Shown here one piece after another: positions 16,434-25,570 of a stretch of DNA of 64,000 nt (position 1 is its first letter; each line of letters begins with the position of its first letter). Source of the DNA: Saliniramus sp050485405 (GTDB lineage: Bacteria > Pseudomonadota > Alphaproteobacteria > Rhizobiales > Beijerinckiaceae); contig JBJHBI010000005.1 in the NCBI GenBank assembly GCA_050485405.1, forward strand, positions 30,182-94,181. Direction: 5' to 3'. The notes beneath the pieces are model-generated. The model did no database searches. It was not told where the DNA came from and saw nothing but the letters and a program-made list of their open reading frames with translations. Both the position numbers and the translations under genes were made by a program.

Positions 16434-17468
16434 TCACCGATCGCCCGGGCCGGATGCCGTGGTGCGTAGCGCCTCGCGCGCGCTTGCGAGTTTCCGGCCC
16501 ATGCTGAAGGCGCGGCGGGTTGGTTCGAGATTGGCGGCGCCGCTTCCCACGATATCGTAGGCCGTGCCGTGGGCCGGCGTCGTGATCGGGACGGTGAGAC
16601 CGGCCAGCAGCGTGACGCCGCGCTCGAAGCCCAGAAGCTTGATCGCAATCTGGCCCTGATCGTGATACATCGTCAGGACCGCGTCACACAGCCCGTCGCG
16701 GGCGCGCAGGAAGACCGTGTCCGAGGGGTAGGGGCCGCTGATCTCATATCCGCGGGCACGTGCCGCCTCGACCGCCGGGGCGATGATCACGTCGTCTTCA
16801 TGGCCGAAAGCGCCGCCTTCGCCGGCATGGGGGTTCAATGCGGCGACGGCGATACGCGGGTTCGCGATCCCGGCGGCCTGCATCGTCGCGACGGTAAGGG
16901 CGATCTTCGCGAGAACCCGCTCCTCGGTGATCAGTTCGCAGACGCCGCTCAGGGGCACGTGCGATGTCACGCGCGCGTTCCACATATCGTCGACGATGTT
17001 GAACTCTCCCCCCGTATCGGCGATGCCGAGGCGGTCGAGCATGAAGCCGAGTTCGTCGGGAAAGGGATTGCCGCCGAGCTTGAGCGCCTGCTTGTTGAGG
17101 GGCGTGAAGGTGATCGCGTCGATCCTTCCCTTGCGCGCGAGATCGAGCGCGATGGCGAGATTGCCCAAAGCCGATCTGCCGCCGGCAGCGGATGCCACGC
17201 GCGGTGCGAGCGTCTGCGGATCGAGATCGCACGTATCGTGGAAGACGACCGGCTGGTTCGCGGTGAGCGCGTCGTCGAGCGCGGCGAAGACCGGTATGTC
17301 GAGGGAGAGGCCGGCAACCTCCTCGCCGGCGCGCAACACCCGGCGATCACCGATCACGACGACTCTCGTCTCGCCGGGAAAGCCCTCGTCGGCGATGAGG
17401 CGCGCTGCGAGTTCGCCACCGATGCCGGCGGGATCACCCAGGACGAGTGCGATGCGCGGGGCCGTCAT
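16434..17468 (-). CDS. PdxA-family 4-phospho-hydroxyacid dehydrogenase (PdxA2-like)
   Basis: A 344-residue NAD-dependent dehydrogenase-decarboxylase. The start at 17468 is preferred over 17486 because GGAGG lies five bases upstream. Family motifs are LVLGDPAGIGGEL at the N-terminus, FTPLNKQALKLGG, TSHVPL (metal His), ALNPHAGEGGAFG, MYHDQGQIAIK (metal His) and TTPAHGTAYDIVGSG. PdxA itself acts in vitamin B6 synthesis, while PdxA2 paralogues in catabolic clusters oxidise 4-phospho-D-erythronate or threonate. The gene is the last of a TRAP-transporter operon, 22 bases after the DctM stop, which favours the catabolic role. The usual DUF1537 kinase partner is not in the window. Confidence 0.85.
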   Translation of the reverse strand: MTAPRIALVLGDPAGIGGELAARLIADEGFPGETRVVVIGDRRVLRAGEEVAGLSLDIPVFAALDDALTANQPVVFHDTCDLDPQTLAPRVASAAGGRSALGNLAIALDLARKGRIDAITFTPLNKQALKLGGNPFPDELGFMLDRLGIADTGGEFNIVDDMWNARVTSHVPLSGVCELITEERVLAKIALTVATMQAAGIANPRIAVAALNPHAGEGGAFGHEDDVIIAPAVEAARARGYEISGPYPSDTVFLRARDGLCDAVLTMYHDQGQIAIKLLGFERGVTLLAGLTVPITTPAHGTAYDIVGSGAANLEPTRRAFSMGRKLASAREALRTTASGPGDR

Positions 17469-17490
17469 CGCCGCCTCCGCGCGCACGGGC

Positions 17491-18765
17491 TCAACGCAGC
17501 ATCTTCGGCAGCCATAGCGAAATCTCCGGAAACAGGGTGAGAATGATCAGGGTGGCGAATAGCGGTATGTAATAGGGCACGAGCTGACGCAGGATCGCGC
17601 GCATGGATACGCCCGCGATATCCGATATCAGGAACAGCCCGAGCCCCATCGGGGGCGTCAGCAGCCCCAGCATCAGGTTGAAGATGGCGACGATTCCCAG
17701 ATGGACGGGATCGACCCCCGCCATGTGCAGCGGTCCGGCGATGATCGGCATGATCAGGATCGTCGCGGTCGTGCTGTCGAGGAACATCCCCACGATGAGC
17801 AGGAGCACGTTCACGATCAGGAGCAGCACGAGGGGATCGGTGCTCAGCGACAGAAGCTGACGGGCGACCGTCTGCGGGAACTGTTCGACGGCGAGGATGA
17901 AGCCGAAGATCGCCGCGGCGGAGACGATGATGAGGATCGCCGAAGTGGTCTTCAGCGTCTCCAGAGCCGCATGGAGCAAGTGCCTCCAGGTCAGCGTGCG
18001 GTAGAAGACGAGGCTGATGAAGAGCACGTAGACCACCGTCACCGATGCCGCCTCGGTCGGCGTGAAGAAGCCCATCAGCATCCCCGAGATCAGGAGAACG
18101 GGGGTGAACAGCGCGGGCAAAGCGGGCAGCATCACGCGCACGACTTCGCGGAAGGTGGGCCAGCGTTCGGCGCGGGGATAGCCCCGGCGGATGGCCAGAA
18201 CTGCCGTGGTGATCATCAACAACGAGATGCACAACAAGGCCGGAACGATGCCGGCGACGAGCAATTGCACGATCGAGACGCTGGTCACCGAGCCGTAGAT
18301 GATCAGCGGGATGCTCGGCGGAAAGATCGGTCCGACGATGGCCGAGGAGAGCGTCACCGCACCGGCGAAGTCGCGGCGGAAGCCATGCGCGGCCATGGCC
18401 TTCACCTCGATGCGCCCCAGGCCGCCCACATCCGCGAGCGAGGCGCCGCTCATGCCGGAAAAGACGAGGCTCGAGGCGATGTTCACCTGCGCGAGCCCGC
18501 CGGGAGCGCGCCCGACCAGCGTGTTGGCGAACCGGAAGATCACATCCGTGACGCCGGCCTGGTTCATCAGGTTTCCGACGAAGATGAAGATCGGCACCGC
18601 GACGAGGGGAAACGAATCGAGCGCATAGGACATGCGCTGTCCGATCAGCTGGATCGGAATGTCGGCGACGAGAATGTAGAGGATCGAGGGGACGAGGATG
18701 GCGATCGCGACCGGAAAGCCGAGAATGAAGAGGAGAGCGAAGCCGGCGAGGATGAGCACCGCCAT
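17491..18765 (-). CDS. dctM: TRAP transporter large permease (DctM)
   Basis: A 424-residue protein with about 12 hydrophobic helices covering its length and no long soluble domain. Typical DctM segments include LLILLIVNVLLLIVGMFLD-like helices, the PLNNP-equivalent FPPSIPLIIYG, and a C-terminal LTPPMGLGLFLISDIAG loop. It forms the sodium-coupled transport channel for organic acids in the inner membrane. It begins three bases after the DctQ stop, so the two are translationally linked. The binding-protein gene lies upstream and PdxA downstream. Substrate is unknown; with its neighbours, a sugar acid is likely. Confidence 0.92.
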   Translation of the reverse strand: MAVLILAGFALLFILGFPVAIAILVPSILYILVADIPIQLIGQRMSYALDSFPLVAVPIFIFVGNLMNQAGVTDVIFRFANTLVGRAPGGLAQVNIASSLVFSGMSGASLADVGGLGRIEVKAMAAHGFRRDFAGAVTLSSAIVGPIFPPSIPLIIYGSVTSVSIVQLLVAGIVPALLCISLLMITTAVLAIRRGYPRAERWPTFREVVRVMLPALPALFTPVLLISGMLMGFFTPTEAASVTVVYVLFISLVFYRTLTWRHLLHAALETLKTTSAILIIVSAAAIFGFILAVEQFPQTVARQLLSLSTDPLVLLLIVNVLLLIVGMFLDSTTATILIMPIIAGPLHMAGVDPVHLGIVAIFNLMLGLLTPPMGLGLFLISDIAGVSMRAILRQLVPYYIPLFATLIILTLFPEISLWLPKMLR

Positions 18766-18768
18766 GGT

Positions 18769-19341
18769 TCAATGCCCCCCGAGCGTCGGCTCGTCGCCGG
18801 TATCGCGCTCGATGTCGAGCACGATATAGGGCTCGCGCCCCATCGCGAGCTTGAGCGTCTGCAGCGCGCATTCGATCGCGGCGATCAGCAGGCCGAGGAA
18901 GGCGGCGGAGAAGAAGACCCAGTAGGGGATACCGAGCGTCGGTGTGGCGTTACGCAGGTTCCCCAAGGTGGCGAGCGCGACGGAATAGGCCGCGAGCCCG
19001 TAGGCGCCGCAGGCGATCAGCGCGATCATGGCGAGCAGGCCGCGCCGCAGCCGCACCGGCAGCATCTGCAGGAATTCCTCCATCCGGATATTGGCGCCGG
19101 ACGAGACGACATAGGGCAGCGTGACGAAGACGACGCAGATCAGCATGAACCGTGTGAGTTCCTCGGCCCCGATGAAGGGCGCGCGCAGCACCTGCCGCAG
19201 GAAGATCTGCACGGCCGGCAGGGTGATCATCACGGCCAGAACGGCGAGCCCGGCCCAGCGCAGGACGGCCCTGACGCGATCGAGCGCCGCGTCGATGCGA
19301 TCGATCGTGCCGATGCGCGATGTCGGGGGATTGCCTGTCAT
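18769..19341 (-). CDS. dctQ: TRAP transporter small permease (DctQ)
   Basis: A 190-residue protein with four membrane helices. Family features are a WAGLAVLAVMITLPAVQIFLR first helix, GAEELTRFMLICVVFVTLP, and a third helix after the conserved RMEEFLQMLP segment. DctQ pairs with DctM to form the membrane part of the tripartite TRAP carrier. A spacer of about 60 bases separates it from the DctP gene. The C-terminal tail is soluble and acidic. Confidence 0.92.
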   Translation of the reverse strand: MTGNPPTSRIGTIDRIDAALDRVRAVLRWAGLAVLAVMITLPAVQIFLRQVLRAPFIGAEELTRFMLICVVFVTLPYVVSSGANIRMEEFLQMLPVRLRRGLLAMIALIACGAYGLAAYSVALATLGNLRNATPTLGIPYWVFFSAAFLGLLIAAIECALQTLKLAMGREPYIVLDIERDTGDEPTLGGH

Positions 19342-19402
19342 GGGGCGGCTCGCTCCAGTCGACCGACCGCCGGAGCGGGTCCGGCGGTCGGTACCTCACA
19401 GG

Positions 19403-20407
19403 TCACTGGATCTCGGCGATCCGCTCGATATAGGGGGTCCATTCCGGGAAATCGCGAGCGACTTCTGCCGCAACGGCTTCGCGGAACGCCTCGATCTGGA
19501 GGCCGTCTTCCTCCGTGATGAAGGTCATGCCGTGCCCCTTGAGGGTCTCGATCAGTTCGGCCTCGGAGGCCTCGGCCTGTTCGAGCGTCTCCTGGGCGAT
19601 CTCTTCCATGACGTCGAGGATCGCCGCGCGGTCTTCTTCCGAGATGCCCTGCCAGGCCTGCTCGTTGATGAAGACCGGCAGGACGTTCTGCATGTGGGCG
19701 GTCATCATGACGTGGCTCTGCACCTCGTAGAGCCTGTTGGAATTGATCATCGTCAGCGGGTTTTCCTGGCCGATCACCATTCCGGTCATCAATGCGGTGG
19801 GAAGTTCCGCGACCTCGACCGGGGTCGGGGTGGCGCCGAAGCCGCGGATCATGGTCGTCCACAATTGCAGGGGGACGCCGCGGAAGGGCTGGCCGGCGAG
19901 ATCATCCGGCGACTTGATCTCCATCGCCGCGGTCATGTTGCGTGCCCCGCGATAGAGGCGCCCGATGATGCGGATATTCTCTTCGGCGGCGAGCGTCTCA
20001 TTGAACTCCTGAAGCACTTCGGAGCGTTCGGGATCCGTCGCGACGAGCGCATGCTGGCCGTCGCGATAGATGAAGGGCGCGTTGAAGACGGCGATATTGG
20101 GGGCGAGCCGCGCGAGCGAGGCGAATTCGTGGTGCCCCATGGCGACGGTCCCGCTGCGCACGCCGTCGATCAGCTCCTGGACGCCGCCGAGCTGCGAATC
20201 GGGAAACACGGTGATGGTGACACGCCCTTCCGTCACTTCCGGAATGCGCTCCGCCGCCTGCTCGGCGAACCAGTACTGGATGTCACCGGCCGAGCCGACA
20301 TGGGCGTAACGGAGATTGACCTGGGCCGAGGCCGAGGAGAACGTCGCGCCGAGGCCGACGCTGGCGGCGAGCGCCGCCAAGAGGATGCTTCTACGTCCGA
20401 TCATCAT
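19403..20407 (-). CDS. dctP: TRAP transporter periplasmic binding protein (DctP)
   Basis: A 334-residue solute receptor. I start at ATG 20407 (ATG-ATG pair), seven bases after GGGAGG; the upstream start at 20434 lacks a site. The signal peptide runs MMIGRRSILLAALAASVGLG to a cut at SASA-QV. DctP family features follow: RYAHVGSAGDIQYWFAEQ, the ITVFPDSQLGG strand, and RGVPLQLW, where the Arg commonly binds the carboxylate. The protein captures an organic acid in the periplasm and delivers it to DctQM. A CATACCAAA-type operator (complementary strand TTTGGTATG) lies 163 bases upstream. Confidence 0.9.
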   Translation of the reverse strand: MMIGRRSILLAALAASVGLGATFSSASAQVNLRYAHVGSAGDIQYWFAEQAAERIPEVTEGRVTITVFPDSQLGGVQELIDGVRSGTVAMGHHEFASLARLAPNIAVFNAPFIYRDGQHALVATDPERSEVLQEFNETLAAEENIRIIGRLYRGARNMTAAMEIKSPDDLAGQPFRGVPLQLWTTMIRGFGATPTPVEVAELPTALMTGMVIGQENPLTMINSNRLYEVQSHVMMTAHMQNVLPVFINEQAWQGISEEDRAAILDVMEEIAQETLEQAEASEAELIETLKGHGMTFITEEDGLQIEAFREAVAAEVARDFPEWTPYIERIAEIQ

Positions 20408-20569
20408 GGGTTCCTCCCTGTGGGTTGATCGCATTGCGCCGTCTTCTGGTATTCGCGGCGTTGGTGCGGTTTCGCTTCAGCCCTGTCCGTCGGTCCGGGG
20501 CTGCTTCGGACCGTCTCACTCCTTGATGTCCCGATGTGCTGGTCTCGCAATGATCAGTGGCGAAGATTC

Positions 20570-20578
20570 TTTGGTATG
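20570..20578. promoter_or_regulatory. Candidate GntR operator upstream of dctP
   Basis: TTTGGTATG, the reverse complement of CATACCAAA, lies in the 188-base gap between the aldehyde dehydrogenase stop and dctP. The motif recurs in the other promoters of this catabolic region, so it is a good candidate for binding by the GntR regulator at 27.4 kb. Confidence 0.5.
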
Positions 20579-20595
20579 AAACGGGTGCGTGGCGG

Positions 20596-22059
20596 TCACG
20601 CCGGAGGATCGACATCCTCGTAGCTGTAGGCCGTCTTCACGGTGGTGTAGAATTCACGCGCGTAGCGTCCCTGCTCTCTGGGGCCGTAGCTGGAGCCCTT
20701 CCTGCCACCGAACGGGACGTGATAATCGACACCGGCGGTGGGCAGATTGACCATCACCATGCCGGCGGCGGCGTTGTTGCGGAAATGGCGCGCATATTTC
20801 AGGCTCGTGGTGCAGATGCCCGCCGAGAGACCGAATTCGACGTCGTTGGCGATCGCCAGCGCCTCGTCGTAATTGCGCACGCGGGTCACGGAGGCGACCG
20901 GCCCGAAAATCTCCTCCTGCGAGATCCGCATCGCGGGCGTCGCCTCGGTGAACAGGGCCGGCGCGAGGTAGAAGCCGGGCTTGTCCAGATCGAGCCGCTC
21001 GCCGCCATGGACCAGCCGGGCACCTTCGTCCTGGCCGATGCGCACCCAGGAGAGGTCGCGCTCGAGCTGGCTTTCATCGACCACGGGCCCGATCTGCGTC
21101 TGCGGATCGAGCGCATCGCCGACCTTGAGCGCGCGCATGCGCGCGACCATGGCCTCGACGAAACGATCATGAACCGCGTCTTCCACGATCAGGCGCGACG
21201 AGGCGGTGCAGCGTTGCCCGGTGGAATAGAACGCGCCGTTGATCGCGCATTCGACGGCGATATCGAGATCGGCATCGGCGAGCACGACGAGCGGGTTCTT
21301 GCCGCCCATCTCCAACTGGACCTTCTTCATCGGGCTCGCCGCGACGCAGGCCGCCGCGACGCGCCGCCCCGTCTCCACGGAACCGGTGAAGGAGATCGCA
21401 TCCACCTCGCGATGTTCGAGCAAAGTCTGCCCGACCTCCGAGCCGCGCCCGACGACGAGGTTGAAGGCGCCCTCGGGCAGCCCTGCCTTCGCGATGATCC
21501 CGGTCAGCGCATGGGCGCAGGCCGGGACGAGATCCGCAGGCTTGAACACCACGCAATTGCCGTAGGCCAGGGCCGGGGCGATCTTCCAGGCGGGGATGGC
21601 GAGCGGGAAATTCCACGGCGTGATCAGGCCGACCACACCGACCGGTTCGCGGGTGACTTCGATGCCCACGCCGGGGCGGACCGATGCAATGGTCTCGCCC
21701 GCCATGCGCAGGCATTCACCGGCGAAGAAGAGGAAGATCTGGCCGGCACGCCCGGCTTCACCGATCCCCTCGGCGAGGGTCTTGCCCTCCTCGCGGGCCA
21801 GGAGCCGCCCGAGATCCTCGCGCCGGGCGAGGATCTCGTCGCCGATCGCCTTCAGCGCGTCGTGGCGCTGCTGCGGGGTCGTGCGCGCGTAACCGGGAAA
21901 GGCGGCGCGGGCCGCCTCGATCGCGGTGATCGTGTCGGCGCGCGTGCTCGCGGGATATTCGCCGACGACGTCGCGCGTATCGGAAGGGTTGATGTCGGGG
22001 CGGGTCTTTGCGGTCGCAACGAACGCGCCGCCGATGAAGTTGTGCGTCGTCTGTGCCAT
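20596..22059 (-). CDS. Aldehyde dehydrogenase, probably 2,5-dioxovalerate dehydrogenase
   Basis: A 487-residue NAD(P)-dependent aldehyde dehydrogenase. ATG at 22059 has GAGG six bases upstream and is preferred to an upstream TTG. Catalytic Glu lies in LEMGGKNP and catalytic Cys in STGQRCTASSRL; the cofactor strand is TPWNFPLAIP. The Cys-loop sequence is typical of alpha-ketoglutarate semialdehyde dehydrogenases that end the non-phosphorylating pentonate pathways. The gene sits eight bases after an FAH-family gene of the XylX type, the preceding step in those pathways, which strengthens the assignment. The product would be 2-oxoglutarate. Confidence 0.82.
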   Translation of the reverse strand: MAQTTHNFIGGAFVATAKTRPDINPSDTRDVVGEYPASTRADTITAIEAARAAFPGYARTTPQQRHDALKAIGDEILARREDLGRLLAREEGKTLAEGIGEAGRAGQIFLFFAGECLRMAGETIASVRPGVGIEVTREPVGVVGLITPWNFPLAIPAWKIAPALAYGNCVVFKPADLVPACAHALTGIIAKAGLPEGAFNLVVGRGSEVGQTLLEHREVDAISFTGSVETGRRVAAACVAASPMKKVQLEMGGKNPLVVLADADLDIAVECAINGAFYSTGQRCTASSRLIVEDAVHDRFVEAMVARMRALKVGDALDPQTQIGPVVDESQLERDLSWVRIGQDEGARLVHGGERLDLDKPGFYLAPALFTEATPAMRISQEEIFGPVASVTRVRNYDEALAIANDVEFGLSAGICTTSLKYARHFRNNAAAGMVMVNLPTAGVDYHVPFGGRKGSSYGPREQGRYAREFYTTVKTAYSYEDVDPPA

Positions 22060-22067
22060 TGTCGGCC

Positions 22068-23261
22068 TCAATTCCGGTTCGATGTGCCGAGAAGCCCCCG
22101 GCCGGCGAGATTGCGCATCAGATCCGCGATTCCGTAGCTCCAGCGCTCGCAGGCATCCGTTGCGCGCATGCGGTTGACGAGGCGGCCGAGACGCGGGCTC
22201 GAGACGACGACGATATCGCCCGATTTGTGGGTGAAGCCCTGTCCGAGCGCGTCGCGGTCTTCCACCGGCGCGAACATCGTGCCGAGAAAGATCAGGAACC
22301 CGTCCGGATAGGCGTGGTGCGGGCCGATCGTCTGGGCGACCAGTTCCTCGGGATCGCGGCTGATGCGGGCCATGTTGGAGACGCCCTCCATGGTGAACCC
22401 GTCCGTTCCCGTCACCCTGAGAGCGACCTCCGTGGCGCGTACGTCGTCGAGGCTGAAACGCCCGTCGAAGAAGCGCAGCACCGGGCCGATCGCGCAGGAG
22501 GCGTTATTGTCCTTGGCCTTGCCCAGAAGCAGCGCCGAGCGGCCCTCGACGTCGCGGAGATTGACGTCGTTGCCGAGGCAGGCGCCCACGATGCGCCCGC
22601 TGGAGGCCACCGCGAGCACGACTTCGGGCTCCGGGTTGTTCCAGTGGGAAGCCGGGTGCAGCCCGCAATCCATGCCGCAGCCGACGGCGGACATCGGCTG
22701 CGCCTTGGTGAACACTTCCGCATCCGGGCCGATGCCGACTTCGAGATACTGGCTCCAGGCGCCCTGGGCGATGAGGACGTCCTTGATCGCCATCGCCTCC
22801 GGCGAGCCCGGACGCAGTTGGGCGAGATCCTCGCCGACGAGCCGCACGACTTCGGCGCGGATCTCGGCGGCGGCATCGGGATTGCCGCGTGCGCGCTCCT
22901 CGATGACGCGCTCGAGCATCGAGACCACGAAGGTCACGCCGGCAGCCTTGATCGCCTGGAGATCAGCCGGGGCGAGGAGCCAGGGGCGGCTCGTATCGCG
23001 GGTCTCGACGGGCGTGTTGGCGACGATCGTCGAGAAATCGCCGAGATCCTCGCCTGCGGCATCATGCAGGCTCGCAGCCGGATCGGCCTCCTCGCAGAGA
23101 TCGCGCATGGTGGGAAAACGCGCCGTGACGTCGATCACCCGCCCGTCTCGTACCGCGACGACCGAGGGGCCGCCGAGATCGGGTCGGAATATCCGTGCGG
23201 CATAGGCTCCGTCCGGCTCCTGCGGCAGCACCTGCGCGGTTTCGTCGAGAAAACTCGTCAT
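22068..23261 (-). CDS. FAH-family 2-keto-3-deoxy-pentonate dehydratase-like protein (XylX-like)
   Basis: A 397-residue protein. The start at 23261 forms an ATGA overlap with the crotonase stop, favouring it over 23273. Conserved FAH-fold segments are MSAVGCGMDCGLHP, HWNNPEPEVVLAV (metal Glu), GACLGNDVNLRDVEGRSALL, LGKAKDNNASCAIGP and TGTDGFTMEG. Length and these motifs fit the Caulobacter XylX type, which converts 2-keto-3-deoxy-pentonates to 2-oxoglutarate semialdehyde. The aldehyde dehydrogenase gene follows directly. The exact sugar acid cannot be told from sequence. Related FAH proteins cleave 2,4-diketo acids, which is the main alternative. Confidence 0.78.
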   Translation of the reverse strand: MTSFLDETAQVLPQEPDGAYAARIFRPDLGGPSVVAVRDGRVIDVTARFPTMRDLCEEADPAASLHDAAGEDLGDFSTIVANTPVETRDTSRPWLLAPADLQAIKAAGVTFVVSMLERVIEERARGNPDAAAEIRAEVVRLVGEDLAQLRPGSPEAMAIKDVLIAQGAWSQYLEVGIGPDAEVFTKAQPMSAVGCGMDCGLHPASHWNNPEPEVVLAVASSGRIVGACLGNDVNLRDVEGRSALLLGKAKDNNASCAIGPVLRFFDGRFSLDDVRATEVALRVTGTDGFTMEGVSNMARISRDPEELVAQTIGPHHAYPDGFLIFLGTMFAPVEDRDALGQGFTHKSGDIVVVSSPRLGRLVNRMRATDACERWSYGIADLMRNLAGRGLLGTSNRN

Positions 23262-24034
23262 CGCCCGCTCCATTGCGGCTTCGCCTTGTTCAGAAAATTC
23301 GCGACCCCGTTCCTGAAATCCTCGCTGCCGTAGACCCGGCGGACGATGTCGTCGATATCGGGAAGATCGCGATAGCGGATGCGCCGCATGGCCGCCTTGC
23401 TCGCCGCGATGGTGAGCGGCGCGAGCCCCGCGAGGCGTTCGGCGATCTGCGTGGCGCGCGCGTCGAGCTCTTCGGGTTCGACCATGTCCATGAGAAAGCC
23501 GGCATTGTGCACCTGCGGCGCGTCGATCAGTTCGGCCCCGATCAGGATGCGGTTGGCCAGCGCGCTGCCCACCGCGTCGAGCACCCTCGCATAGCCGTGC
23601 GCGGAAAGGCAGTTGCCGATGGTACGCGCCAGCGGCGCTCCGAAGCGTGAGCGCGGCGTCGCGATGCGCAGATCACAGGCGGCTGCGATGGCGAGCCCGC
23701 CGCCCACCGCATAGCCGTCGATCACCGCGAGCGTCGGGACCCGCAGGGTTTCGAGGGCGCCGATACAGGCCTCCGTGCGCTCTTCATACGCGATGCCGTC
23801 CTCGCCAGAGGTAAATTCCGTGAATGCGTTGATGTCGGTGCCCGCGATGAAGGCCTTGTCGCCGGCGCCGCGCAGGACCGCGACCCTGATTTCGGAATCG
23901 GTTTCGATCTCCGCGCAGGCCTGCGCGAGCGCATCGTACATTTCGAAGGTGAGGGCGTTATGCGCTTCCGGGCGATCGAAGGTAATCCGCGCCACCGCGC
24001 CCTCGCGCACGAATTCGAGGCGTCCACGGCTCAT
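23258..24034 (-). CDS. Enoyl-CoA hydratase/isomerase family protein (crotonase)
   Basis: A 258-residue crotonase. The oxyanion-hole segments are present (FIAGTDINAF and GYAVGGGLAIAAACDLRIA). The two glutamates of classical enoyl-CoA hydratase do not appear at the expected places (FGAPLARTIGNCLS in the first), so another reaction on an acyl-CoA, such as isomerisation or hydrolysis, is possible. The gene overlaps both neighbours by ATGA (24031-24034 and 23258-23261), so CoA-transferase, crotonase and FAH-type enzyme are tightly co-expressed and likely act on one intermediate. Confidence 0.85.
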   Translation of the reverse strand: MSRGRLEFVREGAVARITFDRPEAHNALTFEMYDALAQACAEIETDSEIRVAVLRGAGDKAFIAGTDINAFTEFTSGEDGIAYEERTEACIGALETLRVPTLAVIDGYAVGGGLAIAAACDLRIATPRSRFGAPLARTIGNCLSAHGYARVLDAVGSALANRILIGAELIDAPQVHNAGFLMDMVEPEELDARATQIAERLAGLAPLTIAASKAAMRRIRYRDLPDIDDIVRRVYGSEDFRNGVANFLNKAKPQWSGR

Positions 24035-25224
24035 GATCCGAATGCTCCTTCACGACGCAGATCGGCATAACGTTCGCCCCGATCCAGTTCGGCGAGAATC
24101 TCGCGGGTATGCTCCCCCAGAAGCGGCGGCGGGCGGTTGACGCGTTGCGGCGTGCCGCTCAGCTTCACGGGAAAGCCGAGCGAGCGGTAGCTGCCCTCGA
24201 CCGGATGGGGGACGTCCATCACCATCTCGCGCGCGATCGTATGATCGGCTGCGACCGCCTCGGCGTAATCGTTGATCGGGCCCGCCGGGACCCCGGCTTC
24301 GAGCAGGGTCTCCACCCAATGCGCGCGCGTGTTCGTTTCGAAGACGCGCTCCAGCTTCTCGATGAGCTCCGCCCGATTGGCCATGCGGTCGGTGTTGCGG
24401 GCGAAACGCGGATCGTCGGCGAGTTCGGATATCCCCAATGCCGCGCACATGCGCACCCAGAGCCGGTCGTTCGCGGCGCCGATGACGAAGTAGCCGTCGT
24501 GCGCCCGCACGGCCTGATAGGGCGCGCTCATGCGGTTGGCGGATCCGAGCGGTACCGGCGGCACGCCCGTCCCCCACAATTCCGTCGTCTCCCAGATCGA
24601 CAGGCCGAGCGCGGCTTCGAAGAGAGACGTGTCGACATATTGCCCGACGCCGCTTTCGCCCCGGGCGAGAAGCGCGCTGAGTATGCCGTAGACCGCAAAC
24701 AAGCCCGATCCCAGATCCGCCACCGGCGTGGTGCACTTGACCGGCTCGCCGTCATCCGTACCGGTCGCGCTCATGATGCCGGACATCGCCTGCGCGATCA
24801 GATCGAAGCCCGGACGCTGCGACCAGGGGCCGGTCTGGCCGAAGCCCGATATGCTCGCATAGACGAGGCGCGGATTGATCGCCGAAAGCGTCGCATAATC
24901 GATCCCGAGGCGCGCCGCCACGCCGGGCCGGCTGTTCTCCACCAGGACGTCGGCGGTCCGAACGAGGTCGTGAAACAGCGCGAGCCCCGCCGCGTTCTTG
25001 AGATCGATCTCGATGCTGCGCTTGTTGCGGTTGAGCGCGAGAAAGCCGGGGCTGTCCTCGCCCTTGAGCCTGAAACCCATCGACCGGCGCGTCTGGTCGC
25101 CGACCCCGGGAGGCTCGACCTTGACGACGTCGGCGCCCATGTCGCCGAGCAGCATGCAGCAGAACGGTCCGGCCATGACCTGGCTGAGATCGAGTACGCG
25201 GATGCCGGAAAGCGGTTGCTTCAT
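24031..25224 (-). CDS. Class III CoA-transferase (CaiB/BaiF family)
   Basis: A 397-residue enzyme. ATG at 25224 follows AGGGAG by seven bases; longer frames upstream are not supported. The N-terminus GIRVLDLSQVMAGPFC and GADVVKVEPPG are hallmarks of the family. The catalytic Asp is Asp170 in PVADLGSGLFA, and TGPWSQRPGFD precedes it. These enzymes move CoA between carboxylic acids, forming a covalent aspartyl-CoA. It is the first gene of the leftward catabolic operon and would activate the substrate or an intermediate as a CoA thioester. Its promoter region contains two of the putative GntR sites. Confidence 0.9.
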   Translation of the reverse strand: MKQPLSGIRVLDLSQVMAGPFCCMLLGDMGADVVKVEPPGVGDQTRRSMGFRLKGEDSPGFLALNRNKRSIEIDLKNAAGLALFHDLVRTADVLVENSRPGVAARLGIDYATLSAINPRLVYASISGFGQTGPWSQRPGFDLIAQAMSGIMSATGTDDGEPVKCTTPVADLGSGLFAVYGILSALLARGESGVGQYVDTSLFEAALGLSIWETTELWGTGVPPVPLGSANRMSAPYQAVRAHDGYFVIGAANDRLWVRMCAALGISELADDPRFARNTDRMANRAELIEKLERVFETNTRAHWVETLLEAGVPAGPINDYAEAVAADHTIAREMVMDVPHPVEGSYRSLGFPVKLSGTPQRVNRPPPLLGEHTREILAELDRGERYADLRREGAFGS

Positions 25225-25570
25225 CGATGGACTCCCTGAGCCGGAGCCGCCACGGGGCAGCAGCCGGATGCGCGGATGCAGATCGGGGGTGCTGATTTTC
25301 GCATACCAAATCGGACGGTGCGATCTCACGCCTTCCGTAGCGCGAGGGTGATCGCTGCACAAAGCCGATTTGTGGCGAGGCGCCCGATCTAATCTTTATA
25401 AATTATGGGCTTTGTGCGCATGTGTGATCCTCCCACGCCTGTTTTCGGCATCTCTTATCGACGCTTTTGCGTCTTTATGATTTAATAGTGGCATACCAAA
25501 TTCGCATTGAAAACCCCCTCGCAGAAAATCGGGGGACGATGCGCGGAGGGAAACGGGGAGGGCGGTTGCC
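25225..25570. promoter_or_regulatory. Divergent promoter region with two GntR-type operators
   Basis: This 346-base region separates the leftward CoA-transferase operon from the rightward amidohydrolase operon. CATACCAAA occurs at 25302-25310 and at 25492-25500, one near each transcription unit. The second reads GTGGCATACCAAA, close to the palindromic site TTGGCATACCAA at 28181. A central A+T-rich stretch (25390-25420, 25475-25500) could hold promoters. No gene is visible. Confidence 0.55.

Noticed and set aside
17701..19518. 605-codon open frame on the + strand opposite the TRAP genes
   Set aside because: It is rich in Arg, Asp, Gly and His in the pattern of antisense frames in high-G+C DNA, has no family motif, and lies over well-supported dctQ and dctM.
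20557..22137. 526-codon open frame on the + strand opposite the aldehyde dehydrogenase
   Set aside because: Composition is that of a shadow frame, and the opposite strand holds a complete aldehyde dehydrogenase with catalytic residues.
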